64,000 bases of DNA, from contig CAWAJB010000009.1 of assembly GCA_963782185.1 (NCBI GenBank), positions 62,001 to 126,000 on the forward strand, in the 5' to 3' direction. Positions 43,643 through 51,951 of this stretch are shown here, one piece after another. The notes beneath the pieces were generated by a model that was not told where the DNA came from, did no database searches, and saw nothing but the letters and a program-made list of their open reading frames with translations. Source of the DNA: RYN-230 sp963782185 (GTDB taxonomy: Bacteria; Actinomycetota; Actinomycetes; Streptosporangiales; Streptosporangiaceae). The translations under genes and the position numbers were made by a program. The number at the start of each line of letters is the position of its first letter. The stretch's first letter is position 1.

Positions 43643-46059
43643 ATGAACGCGATCGGGACGTGGTTGCGCGTTGACGTGCGCCACCGCTGGCGGTCCCTGG
43701 TCATCCTCGCGCTGCTGGTCGCGTTCGCGGGCGGCACGATCATCGCCGCGGTGGCCGGGGCCCGGCGCGGTGACACCGCGCTGCGGCGGCTGGACGCCGT
43801 GACCCTCCCGGCGACCGCGGTGGTGCTGCCCAACCAGCCGGGGTTCGACTGGGGCCGCGTCGAGCGGCTGCCCGAAGTGGCCTCGGTGTCCACGTTCTCG
43901 GTGGACTACACGCTGGCCTACCAGGGGCTCCCGGCCGACGTCGCCGGGTTCCCGCCCGCCAACGACACCATTCTCCGGTCGATCGAGAAGCCGGTGGTCC
44001 TCCAGGGGCGGGTGTTCAATCCCCGCCGCATCGGTGAGGCCGTGGTCACGCCGATGTTCGTGGCCGATCACCACCGGGGCGTGGGCGACAGGGTCATCCT
44101 CCAGCTGCCCACCGCCCGGGAGCGGGAGACCAGGCAGGGATCCGGGCCGGGTGGCTCCCTCACCGGGCCGAGGCTGCGGCTGCGGATCGTCGGCGTCGTC
44201 CGCTCCCCGTGGATCTCCGATTCGCCGGGTACGGACGGCGGGATCCTCATATCGCCCGCGGTGGCGGCCCGGTATCCGCTCAGCGTGGTGGGCAACCCGC
44301 GCAACCAGTTCAGTTTCGTCAACGCCCTCGTCCGGCTGCGCGGCGGGGAGGCAGCCATCCCCCGGCTGCGGCGCGACATCGCGCGGCTGACCGGGCGCCA
44401 GGACATCGACATCTGGGACCTGCCGCAGCAGTACGCCGACGCTCAGCGGCAGATCGCCTTCGAAGCACGGTGCCTGGTCGCGCTGGCCGCCGCCGCCTTC
44501 CTGGCCTCACTGTTCCTGATCGGGCAGACCCTGGCCCGCTTCGCCGCGGCCAGCGGCGCGGAGCTGCAGATCATGCGCGCGCTCGGGATGACGTCCGGCG
44601 AGGTCACCGGGGCCGTCGCGGCGGCCCCGGCCCTCGCCGGGCTGGCCGGGCCGGCCTGGCGGCCGGGTTCGCGGTGGCCGTGTCGCCCTGGTTCCCGATC
44701 GGGACCGCGTCGCTGCTCGAACCCTCGCCCGGCCTGTCCGCTGACTGGGCGGTCATCGGGCCGGCCGTGGCGCTGATCACCCTGCTGGTGGCCGGGGGCG
44801 CGGCGCTGGCCGGGCGGGCCACGCTCGCCGCGGGCCGCCGGGAGGTCCCGGTCCGCGGGTCGGCGACCGCGGCCGCGGCGGCCCGGGCCGGGTTCGGCGT
44901 CCCGGTCGTGATAGGGGCCCGTTTCGCGCTGGAGCCGGGCCGCGGCCCGTCGGCCGTGCCGGTCCGGCCCGCCCAGATCGGGGCGGTGGCCGGGGTGCTC
45001 GGCATCGTGGCCGCGTTCACGTTCTCCTACGGCGTGTCCGACACCGTGGCGCACCCGGGACGGTTCGGCCAGACCTTCCAGCTGATCTCCGAGGTGGGCG
45101 AGAACGGCAAGGATTTGGGTCCCGCGCCGCAGTTCGTGCGGGCACTGAATCGGCTGCCCGCGGTGAGCGGGGTGGACGACTCCCGCGTCGCAGTGGCGAC
45201 CGGCGGGGGCGGGGCCGGGTCGATCACCCTGTACGAGTACCACGCCGGCGGCCCCAAGGCGATCCCCGTCGTGGTGCTGCACGGCCGCATGCCGCGGAGC
45301 GCGCACGAGGTGCTGCTGGCTCCCCGGACCCTGGCCGCCCTGCACGCCCGGGTCGGCAGCCGGGTGCGGCTGGCCGGGAACCGGAGCCCTGAGGTCCTGA
45401 CCGTGACCGGCAGCGGCCTGGTGCCGGAGGGCTCGCACAACAGCTACGCCGACGGCGGCTGGCTGACCCCGGCCGGGTTCAGCGGGCTGTTCACGGGCTT
45501 CAAGTTCCACATCGTGCTGATCAGGACCGCGCCTGGTGTGCCCGCCGCACGGGCGGGCCAGATCGTGCATGGCCAGCTCGCGCGGGTCGCGCCGCACCTG
45601 GCCAGCGCGGACTTCGAGCCGGCCCAGTCCCCGGTGGAGATGGCCGAGCTGAGGCAGGTGCAGGTGCTGCCGGTGGTCCTCGGCGTGTTCCTGGCCCTGC
45701 TCGCCATCGGCGCCGTCGGTCATGCGCTGGTCACCGTGGTCCAGCGGCGCATCCAGGACGTGGCCGTGCTGCGGGTCATGGGCATGACGCCGCGCCAGTG
45801 CCGCCTGATCGTGCTCACCCAGGGATCTGTGCTCGCCCTGGCCGGGCTGCTGATCGGGGTCCCGGCAGGCTTGGTGGTGGGGCGTCTCCTGTGGCGGACG
45901 GTGGCGGGGTACACGCCTGTGCAGTACGTGCCGCCGATCGCGACCATCGTGATGGTGGTCATCGTCCCGGCGGCGCTGGTGCTGGCCAGCCTGCTCGGAG
46001 CGTGGCCGGGTCACCGCGCGGCCCGGCTGAGGGTGGCCAACGCGCTGCGGGCGGAGTAG
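43643..46059 (+). pseudogene. FtsX-type ABC transporter permease, frameshifted
   Basis: Large MacB/FtsX-like permease. The first frame (from the ATG at 43643) carries helix 1 (SLVILALLVAFAGGTIIAAVAGARRGDTALRRL), a long extracellular domain and helix 2 (CLVALAAAAFLASLFLIGQTLARF). It leaves frame at about 44648-44650 within LAG. The second frame continues AGLAAGFAVAVSPWFPIG, then a second MacB-like domain and the last three helices (VLPVVLGVFLALLAIGAVGHALVTVV, VLRVMGMTPRQCRLIVLTQG). One missing G in a GGG run restores about 800 residues. No ATPase partner is adjacent. Upstream is hutH, divergent. Confidence 0.82.
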
Positions 46060-46137
46060 CCCGCCAGCCCGCTTTGCCAGGCGGTGCGCCGCGGGTCCCG
46101 AGTTGCCCGTGGCGGGCGGCGCGCCGCGGATCCGAGT

Positions 46138-46165
46138 TTGCTCGCGGGCCAGGATCGGCTACAGT
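46138..46165 (+). promoter_or_regulatory. Candidate promoter for the tRNA cluster
   Basis: TTGCTC, a 16-base spacer, then TACAGT, about 53 bases before tRNA-Gly. It fits a sigma70-type vegetative promoter and is the only good match in the gap after the permease. Confidence 0.5.
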
Positions 46166-46218
46166 TCTGATCGCACGCCTGCCCGGGCGAACACGCCTGG
46201 ATGGGAGTGCACCAGCAT

Positions 46219-46291
46219 GCGGACGTGGCTCAGTTGGTAGAGCATCACCTTGCCAAGGTGAGGGTCGCGGGTTCGAATCCCGTCGTCCGCT
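46219..46291 (+). tRNA. tRNA-Gly (GCC)
   Basis: GCGGACG acceptor pairs with CGTCCGC. The anticodon loop TTGCCAA gives GCC, and the T arm has GGTTCGAATCC. CCA is not encoded. First of three tRNA genes in 310 bases. Confidence 0.95.
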
Positions 46292-46383
46292 CGGAGGCGC
46301 CGGATTCCGTCCCGCAGGCCCCTGGCCCGCACGGTACTTCGGATGTCCAAGCCATGCTTCCCCAGCAGGGAACGTTTGGCGCT

Positions 46384-46455
46384 GGCGGAGTGGCCGAGTG
46401 GTTTAGGCAAGGGCCTGCAAAGCCCTGTACACGGGTTCGATTCCCGTCTCCGCCT
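46384..46455 (+). tRNA. tRNA-Cys (GCA)
   Basis: GGCGGAG acceptor pairs with CTCCGCC. The anticodon stem GGGC-C-TGCAAA-GCCC gives anticodon GCA, and the T arm has GGTTCGATTCC. CCA is not encoded. Confidence 0.93.
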
Positions 46456-46458
46456 CGA

Positions 46459-46530
46459 GGGTCGTTGGCGCAGTGGGAGCGCGCCGCCTTGACACGGCGG
46501 AGGTCGCTGGTTCAATCCCAGCACGACCCA
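46459..46530 (+). tRNA. tRNA-Val (GAC)
   Basis: GGGTCGT acceptor pairs with ACGACCC. The anticodon stem-loop CCGCC TTGACAC GGCGG gives GAC, and the T arm has GGTTCAATCC. It lies three bases after tRNA-Cys, so one transcript is likely. Its 3' part is the left copy of a direct repeat whose right copy follows the HNH gene. Confidence 0.95.
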
Positions 46531-46542
46531 CAACAGCAGGCG

Positions 46543-46574
46543 AGCCCGCAGGGTGTTGACGCACCCTACGGGCT
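46543..46574 (+). terminator. Hairpin after the tRNA cluster
   Basis: AGCCCG-C-AGGGTG, a TTGACG loop, then CACCCT-A-CGGGCT. Twelve paired bases with one mismatch, 13 bases past tRNA-Val. It probably ends the tRNA transcript before the HNH gene. Confidence 0.7.
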
Positions 46575-46599
46575 CTCGCTAACACGGTGGGTGAACACC

Positions 46600-47133
46600 A
46601 TGTCAGTTGGCGATCAGCCTACGGGCGATCGGTGTGGCAAGTGGATGCCCCGGGCCAAGGACTACTGCGGGCGCAGGCCCGGCCACAAATCAGATTGCCG
46701 GACGGCGGCAGCCCTGGTCGAGTACAGGGCGCGGCTAACGGAGCGGCGGGTCGGGCAGACTCGCGTCACCCCGGATGCCAGATCTCGCTGGAACAAGGTG
46801 TACAGGCTCAAGCGCTACGGCCTGACACCGGAGCAGTTCGGCCAGATGCTGGAGGCCCAGGGGAACGCCTGCGCGATGTGCCATGAGGCGTTCGGGAAAG
46901 ACCAGTTCATCTACATCGACCACGATCATGCCTGCTGCCCGGTCACGCCCGGCATGCAGACCAGGTGCTGCGGTAAGTGCGTGCGCGGCCTGCTGTGCCT
47001 CACGTGCAACATCGCCCTCGGCTACATCGAGTCCTACTCCGAGCTGGCGATGACCTACCTGGAGACAGCACAACGCCCGGCCAGTCTCCAACCGGCCGGG
47101 CGTAGCGGGCTTGCGGCGTTACTCGGTGACTGA
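46600..47133 (+). CDS. HNH / recombination endonuclease VII-like protein
   Basis: Predicted zinc-binding HNH nuclease of 177 residues. The domain from about residue 70 reads YGLTPEQFGQMLEAQGNACAMCHEAF, then FIYIDHDHACC, and CVRGLLCLTCNIALGYIES. The CxxC...DHDH...C(x)nCN pattern is that of phage endonuclease VII-type nucleases, which cut branched or specific DNA. The N-terminus has another Cys/His-rich stretch (RCGKWMPRAKDYCGRRPGHKSDC). ATG start with weak Shine-Dalgarno. It lies between tRNA-Val(GAC) and a tRNA-Val 3' fragment, which suggests a mobile or homing role. Confidence 0.85.
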   Translation: MSVGDQPTGDRCGKWMPRAKDYCGRRPGHKSDCRTAAALVEYRARLTERRVGQTRVTPDARSRWNKVYRLKRYGLTPEQFGQMLEAQGNACAMCHEAFGKDQFIYIDHDHACCPVTPGMQTRCCGKCVRGLLCLTCNIALGYIESYSELAMTYLETAQRPASLQPAGRSGLAALLGD

Positions 47134-47149
47134 GCTGACCTCATTGATA

Positions 47150-47188
47150 CCGAAGAGGTCACTGGTTCAATCCCAGTATCGCCCACCA
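47150..47188 (+). repeat. tRNA-Val-like 3' half, probable att-type site
   Basis: From ACCGAAGAGGTCACTGG to CGCCCACCA, the fragment matches the 3' half of tRNA-Val(CAC) at 39,591 with two differences in 40 bases, including encoded CCA. The 5' half does not form a tRNA. Twenty-two bases of it (47155-47176) repeat those at 46500-46521 in tRNA-Val(GAC) with one mismatch, in the same direction. Confidence 0.8.
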
Positions 47189-47417
47189 GTTTGCGCAGGT
47201 CAGATGCCGGTTCCAGAGACTCGGAACCGGTCTCAAGATCGTTTGTCAACGATTTGTCAACAGGACGTGCCACGGTCAGGCGGCATGTATTGAACCAGGG
47301 CGGCACTGAGCGGCCCTGAATTTCGGTCTGCCGTAACCCCGGGGGCGTGGGGCCCGCCGTCAGCCACGCAGGGGTCCTAGCCTCTATCCTTTGAGGTGAC
47401 TGGCTGGAGGTAGGCAC

Positions 47418-47732
47418 GTGAAGGTTGAGGCTCCGCGGCGTGCCGTCACGCTGGACGAGGTCCGCGCGCACCGGGATGTGATCACGCGTCTCGGCGAGCG
47501 CTTTGGCGTGCGCAACATCCGGGTCTTCGGCTCGGTGGCCCGCGGCGAGGCAACCTCCGGCAGCGACCTGGACTTGCTGGTCGACGTCGAGCGCGGCCAT
47601 GGTTACTTCGACATGGCCGGGTTCGCACTGGGGGTCGAGGATGAACTCGGCGTGATGACCCAGGTGGCGACGCCGGGCGGGCTGAAGCTCCGGATCCGCG
47701 ACCGCGTGCTGCGGGAGGCCGTCGCCCTGTGA
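47418..47732 (+). CDS. mntA: MNT-type nucleotidyltransferase antitoxin
   Basis: Minimal nucleotidyltransferase of 104 residues. NIRVFGSVARGEATSGSDLDLLVDVE carries the GSxARG and SDLDL motifs with the two metal-binding Asp. In characterised MntA/HepT pairs this protein modifies and silences the HEPN toxin. GTG start with GGAGG about 8 bases upstream. Its stop overlaps the next gene start (GTGA). The order antitoxin then toxin fits the family. Confidence 0.9.
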   Translation: MKVEAPRRAVTLDEVRAHRDVITRLGERFGVRNIRVFGSVARGEATSGSDLDLLVDVERGHGYFDMAGFALGVEDELGVMTQVATPGGLKLRIRDRVLREAVAL

Positions 47733-48070
47733 GGCGTGACGACGAGCGACTGGCCGACATCCTCGAAGCCGCCGAGAAGATCGCCGTCCGGGCCGCCAAG
47801 GGTCGGGCGGCGTTCGACGCCGACGAGGACACGCAGATCGTGCTCGTCCACCTGATCCAGGTGATCGGAGAGGCCGCCTCCGGGCTGTCCGATAGGTTCA
47901 TCGCCCAGCATCCCGAAGTGCCCTGGCGCCAGATCATCGCCACCCGCAACCGCGTCGTGCACGGCTACTTCGAGGTCGATCTCGACATCCTGTGGGACGT
48001 GGCGGTCATCGACGTACCCGAACTAGCCAGCCAGGTTCGCCGGATCCAATCCGACATTCCACAAGAGTGA
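47729..48070 (+). CDS. hepT: HEPN ribonuclease toxin, HepT (DUF86)
   Basis: All-helical HEPN protein of 113 residues. The catalytic R-x4-6-H motif is ATRNRVVHGYFEVDLDILWD, at about residues 71-90. QIVLVHLIQVIGEAASGLSDRF is the conserved earlier helix. Such proteins cleave RNA when not inhibited by their MNT partner. Translationally coupled to mntA. Situated in a stretch with mobile-element traces. Confidence 0.9.
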   Translation: MRRDDERLADILEAAEKIAVRAAKGRAAFDADEDTQIVLVHLIQVIGEAASGLSDRFIAQHPEVPWRQIIATRNRVVHGYFEVDLDILWDVAVIDVPELASQVRRIQSDIPQE

Positions 48071-48119
48071 TCCAGGCAGGAACCGTGAGGCAGCGCCCGG
48101 AGAGCTACGCTCCCCGTTG

Positions 48120-48668
48120 ATGAGTGTGCACGACAAGTCGCCGCAAGTTCTGTACGTGATCGTGTGCGGTGCCCCGGCCGCGTCGAGCGTGGACGAGTTC
48201 ATCCAGCTCGCCCAGGACGCGGGTTGGCTGGTCCGGGTCGTCGCCACTCCGATGGGCGAGCGGTTCATCGACACTGCCCAGCTGGCCGTCCTCACCGGGG
48301 ACCGGGTGCGGACCAAGTTCCGGATGCCGGACGAGCCGGACGAACTCCCTGTCGCCAATGCGGTCGTGGTAGCCCCGGCTACCTTCAACACCATGAACAA
48401 GTGGGCGGCCGGGATCACGGACACGTTTGCGACCGGCCTGCTCTGTGAGCTGACAGGTCTGGGGGTGCCGATCGTCGCGGTCCCGCTGGTCAAGGATGCG
48501 CTAGCCCGGCACGTGGCGTTCGCGCGGAGCCTGGAGGTGCTGCGCAGAATGGGGGTGCGTGTCATGTTCGACCCGCACGCGCCATCGCAGTTGCGTATGC
48601 CAGGCTGGCCTAGGGTGCTGGAAGAATTGCACACCGTTACCAGAGATGGCCCAGGCGGGAGGGACTGA
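48120..48668 (+). CDS. Flavoprotein (PPC decarboxylase-like fold)
   Basis: HFCD-type flavoprotein of 182 residues. YVIVCGAPAASSVDEFIQLAQDAGWLVRVVATPMG, ANAVVVAPATFNTMNKWAAGITDTFATGLL (FMN-contacting PATxNT motif) and VPIVAVPLVKDALARHVAFARSLEVLRRMGVRV fit the family. Stand-alone forms occur beside XRE regulators in actinobacterial accessory regions, as here (the XRE gene begins three bases on). Role unknown. Confidence 0.85.
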   Translation: MSVHDKSPQVLYVIVCGAPAASSVDEFIQLAQDAGWLVRVVATPMGERFIDTAQLAVLTGDRVRTKFRMPDEPDELPVANAVVVAPATFNTMNKWAAGITDTFATGLLCELTGLGVPIVAVPLVKDALARHVAFARSLEVLRRMGVRVMFDPHAPSQLRMPGWPRVLEELHTVTRDGPGGRD

Positions 48669-48670
48669 CG

Positions 48671-49885
48671 GTGGATGCTTCGGGACGCGGGCAGCGGATC
48701 GCGAGGGCACGCCGACGCCGCGGCCTGTCCCAGGCAGCGCTGGCGGGATTAGCTGGCCGGTCGGAAAGCTGGCTGTCCCAGGTCGAGCGCGGTCTGCGCC
48801 AGGTGGACAGTCACAGCGTCCTCGTGTCCCTGGCGGAGATTCTCCGCGTTGATGTCGGCGAGCTGACCGGCGATGAGCTGGGTGATCCGCGGGCGTCGCA
48901 GTACGCGGCGGCCCGGGAGATCGAGCGGGCGATGCTGGCCTATGACGCCCTGGAATCGGTGATCGAGGCCGACAGCGACGTTCATGCCCCGGACCTGGCG
49001 CGGCTGCGGCTCGAAGTGGAGCGGGTGAACTGCAGCTACCAGGCGGCCCGCTACGAGGAGGCGGGCCGGATCCTGCCGGGCCTGATCCGGCGGGTGGAAA
49101 CCGCCGCGCGGACCTGCCCCCAGACTGATGCCGTTGCGGTCAGCGCCTTGCGGGCGCAGGTCTACCAGGCGACCACGATGGTGCTCAGCCGGGTCGGCGA
49201 AACCGCACTGGCGTGGACCGCCGGGGACCGGGCGGTCGCCGCGGCCGAGCACGCCGAGGCTGGGCTGCTGGCCGCGATGTCAGCGTTCCGGCTGGCTCAT
49301 GTGTTCATCCGCCGCAAGCACACCTCTCAGGCGCGCGACCTGGTGATCGGCGCGGCCAGCGCCATCGAGCGCTCCGCACCGCACGGCGACCCGGAGCGGC
49401 TGTCCGTCCTGGGCGGGCTCTACCTCGCGGACGCGCTCGCCGCCGCAGCCAGCTTCGACCGTGCTGCCGCTGACCGGTCCTTCACCGCAGCGCGGCGGGT
49501 GGCTGAGCGGCTCGGCGAGGACCGTAACGACCACTGGACCGCGTTCGGGCCCACGAACGTCCGCATTCACGAGGTCTCCGCAGCCGTCGCGTTCGGTGAC
49601 GCCAGCACCGCGGTAGAGACCGGCGAGACGTTGGACCTGCAGCACCTTCCAACAGGACTCGGTGGCCGCCGCAGCCAGGTCAGCCTGGACCTGGCCCGCG
49701 CGTATGCCCAGCAGCGCCACGACGCCGCCGCCGTCAACATGATCCTTTCCGCCGAGCAGACCGCCCCCCAGCTCGTCCGGTACGACACCGCCACACACGA
49801 CCTGCTCGCCCTGCTGCTGCGCCGGGAGCATCGCGTTAGCACCCCGCAACTGCGCCCGCTGGCCCATCGCACCGGCGTGATCTGA
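48671..49885 (+). CDS. XRE-family DNA-binding protein with TPR-like C-terminal region
   Basis: N-terminal helix-turn-helix (GQRIARARRRRGLSQAALAGLAGRSESWLSQVERGLRQVDS, residues 7-48). About 330 helical residues follow, with repeated pairs such as ALRAQVYQATTMVLSRVGETALAWTAGDRAVAAAEHA that look like tetratricopeptide units. Streptomycete-type regulators with this design often sense a peptide or partner protein. GTG start. Three bases from the flavoprotein gene, so likely the same operon; an ATP-binding protein follows. Confidence 0.85.
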   Translation: MDASGRGQRIARARRRRGLSQAALAGLAGRSESWLSQVERGLRQVDSHSVLVSLAEILRVDVGELTGDELGDPRASQYAAAREIERAMLAYDALESVIEADSDVHAPDLARLRLEVERVNCSYQAARYEEAGRILPGLIRRVETAARTCPQTDAVAVSALRAQVYQATTMVLSRVGETALAWTAGDRAVAAAEHAEAGLLAAMSAFRLAHVFIRRKHTSQARDLVIGAASAIERSAPHGDPERLSVLGGLYLADALAAAASFDRAAADRSFTAARRVAERLGEDRNDHWTAFGPTNVRIHEVSAAVAFGDASTAVETGETLDLQHLPTGLGGRRSQVSLDLARAYAQQRHDAAAVNMILSAEQTAPQLVRYDTATHDLLALLLRREHRVSTPQLRPLAHRTGVI

Positions 49886-49960
49886 CCCGCCGGCCCGCAC
49901 AATTGTGCGGATTCGGAGTGTGCTGAACCGCACGGCGGGAACGCCGAACGCCTGGCTCAG

Positions 49961-50401
49961 GTGACCGCAGAGGCCGCGCCTACCGTACGGGCCATGACGG
50001 AGCCGCGGCTGCTGACCGCCCGCCCCATGCAGCGCACCTTTCCCGGCCGCGCCGACCAGATTGCCCGTGCCCGCGAGTTCACCAAGCGGGTGCTCCGGCC
50101 GTGCCCGGTCACGGACGAGGCCGTGCTTCTCGTCAGCGAACTTGCGACCAACGCCCTGGAGCACACGTCAACCGGGGACGGCGGTCAGTTCCAGGTCACG
50201 ATTTGCCGCAACGGGACCTCGCTGCTGATCGGCGTCAGCGACAACGGGTCGGCCAAGACTCCCGAACCCGGGCCGCTTGATCCCGAGTCGGAGACCGGGC
50301 GGGGTCTTGGGCTGGTCGACTTAATCGCGGACCGGTGGGGGTACTGCGGCGGCGAGCACGGCCGGACCGTCTGGTTCGAACTGCCGGCCGGATCCTCATG
50401 A
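49961..50401 (+). CDS. RsbW-like ATP-binding protein (anti-sigma type kinase fold)
   Basis: Single GHKL/HATPase domain. The N box is AVLLVSELATNALEHTS, the G1 box is IGVSDNGSAKTPEPG, and the G2-like region is ETGRGLGLVDLIADRWGYCG. Small proteins like this are common in actinomycetes as anti-sigma factors or partners of regulators. Start uncertain: GTG at 49961 or ATG at 49994. Same direction as the XRE gene, 75 bases away. No sigma factor gene is visible nearby. Confidence 0.82.
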   Translation: MTAEAAPTVRAMTEPRLLTARPMQRTFPGRADQIARAREFTKRVLRPCPVTDEAVLLVSELATNALEHTSTGDGGQFQVTICRNGTSLLIGVSDNGSAKTPEPGPLDPESETGRGLGLVDLIADRWGYCGGEHGRTVWFELPAGSS

Positions 50402-50738
50402 ACGCCGCCGTTGCTGGGTTCCCGGCCTGGGGCCGCTGAGGTCGGCGATCATGCCGGCGATCTGGGATGCCGCCCAGTTGCTGAGCGTCCGGGTGGTGTG
50501 CGAGCGCCTGGACCGCTAGGCCGTCGAAATCCGCCGAGCGCTGGACCGCCCCCTGACCCTGCTGCCGTCCTGCACCATACCGCTTCGGTCCCCTGAACAT
50601 GTCCCAGGCACGGGTAGCGACGCGCTCCGGCGCTTCATGGCGCTACCGGAGAAACGGGTCAGAGCAAGATCGCATTACGGACGTCTCAACACTTTCAGGC
50701 GGGTCCCGGTTGAAACCGTTCCCGATAGAGTCGGCGAG

Positions 50739-51110
50739 GTGGACACCGCGCTAGTTGTCGCTTGCATCTCCGGCGGAGTCGCGCTCGTGAGCGCGACTTT
50801 TTCGGGGTGGACCCAGCTTCAGGTGACGAGAAGGGAAAGGGAGGGACGGGCGGAAGAGCGTCGCTCGCACGCCAAAGTGATACTCGACCGCTACCGCGGT
50901 CCCCTACTCGATGCCGCTTGGCAGCTGGGTAGTCGAGTGGACAACATCCGCAACCGGGATTTCTTCGCGTATCTGTCCGAAGGCAGCGGTCGGGAGAAGG
51001 ACGCGAAGCTCACGACGCTTTTCCGCTTCGCCCACTACCTCGGCTGGCGTGAGTTCGTCCGTACTGAAGTCCAACTACTTCGCTTCGAGAACGAGGTATG
51101 CCTGCTGTGC
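50739..51110 (+). pseudogene. Hypothetical membrane protein, probably 3'-truncated
   Basis: From a GTG at 50739: a membrane segment (ALVVACISGGVALVSATFSGW), then a basic helical stretch (RREREGRAEERRSHAKVILDRYRGPLLDAAWQLGSRVDNI) and FFAYLSEGSGREKDAKLTTLFRFAHYLGWREFVRTEVQLLRFENE. After about 51,098 this frame becomes the shadow of the GH25 gene, so the natural C-terminus seems lost. Role unknown. The 230 bases before it (50402-50638) show only a short frame I cannot support. Confidence 0.5.
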
Positions 51111-51951
51111 CGCAGCCACCCTGTCGCTGGCCGGATTCAGGGCCGCCCCGGCAACCACCGATCACGCCGCCGCGGATCACTTCAATGTGGGCGCCGCCCA
51201 CTCGCCGCAACTGCTGAAGCAGCTCGCCGGTCCGGCCACACGGGCGAGCCCGGGGCGGCAAGGGCCCCGGCTGACTCTGCCGGCCGCCGCCAAGGGCGCC
51301 CAGCGGGGCGTGGACGTCGCTTCCCATCAGCACCCGAACGGGGCCGCTATCAACTGGCGGCGGGTCCACGCGTCTGGAGTAGCCTTCGCCGCTGTGAAGG
51401 CCACCGAGGGGGCCTACTACCGCAACCCCTACGCCCTGGCCGATCTGGCTCGCGCGCGCGCCGCCGGGCTGTCCGTGGTCGCCTACGCCTTCGCCATCCC
51501 GAACGGGAACGGCGCCAGCCGCAGCCCGGTCACCCAGGCCGACCACCTGCTGAGATTCCTGGGACCTATGAGCCGTCGTGTTCCGGTCATGCTGGACATC
51601 GAGTACAACCCCTATGGGCGAGAGTGTTACGGGCTCACCGCCCGGGCCATGGTGTCCTGGATCTCCTCGTTCAATTCCGAGGTCAAGGCTAAGACCGGCC
51701 GGAAGCCGATACTGTATGTCCCCGTGTACTGGTGGGCATCCTGCGCTGACAACAGCGCAGGATTCGGCCAGAGACACCTGTGGGTGCCTGACTACACCAC
51801 TGCGCCCAGGCCGCTGCTGCCTGCTGGCTGGAAGACCTGGTCGTTCTGGCAGTACACGAGCATCGGAACAGTTCCCGGGATCCGGGCCCCCGGCCATACC
51901 GACCTTGACCGGGCCAATCCGGCCACCCCTCCAGTGCTCAGCAACCAGTAA
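51049..51951 (+). CDS. GH25-family muramidase (lysozyme-like)
   Basis: Secreted cell-wall hydrolase type. GVDVASHQHPNGAAINWRRVHASGVAFAAVKATEG is the GH25 opening with its Asp. VPVMLDIEYNPYG holds the Asp-x-Glu catalytic pair, and WKTWSFWQYTS is the closing beta strand. The barrel spans about residues 85-295. A GTG at 51049 gives a plausible export signal (basic start, ACCAAATLSLAGF, APA cleavage), overlapping the previous gene in another frame. The overlap is suspicious, so the 5' end may be a fusion point. Confidence 0.82.
   Translation: MSSSVLKSNYFASRTRYACCAAATLSLAGFRAAPATTDHAAADHFNVGAAHSPQLLKQLAGPATRASPGRQGPRLTLPAAAKGAQRGVDVASHQHPNGAAINWRRVHASGVAFAAVKATEGAYYRNPYALADLARARAAGLSVVAYAFAIPNGNGASRSPVTQADHLLRFLGPMSRRVPVMLDIEYNPYGRECYGLTARAMVSWISSFNSEVKAKTGRKPILYVPVYWWASCADNSAGFGQRHLWVPDYTTAPRPLLPAGWKTWSFWQYTSIGTVPGIRAPGHTDLDRANPATPPVLSNQ

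Noticed and set aside
41944..46059. Biosynthetic gene cluster around hutH, aminotransferase IV and the permease
   Set aside because: Histidine ammonia-lyase has the standard features of the catabolic enzyme, and no assembly-line or tailoring genes are present.
47150..47188. A fourth complete tRNA in the cluster
   Set aside because: The 5' half cannot form the acceptor, D arm or a paired anticodon stem. Only the 3' half is tRNA-like.
39591..47188. A 7.5-kb element bounded by tRNA-Val(CAC) and the tRNA-Val fragment
   Set aside because: The two matching sequences are in opposite orientation, whereas integration at a tRNA end leaves direct repeats. The region between holds ordinary genes such as hutH and ssgB.
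50451..50519. Small protein of 22 codons after the RsbW-like gene
   Set aside because: It has no clear ribosome site, no similarity, and lies in a degraded stretch.
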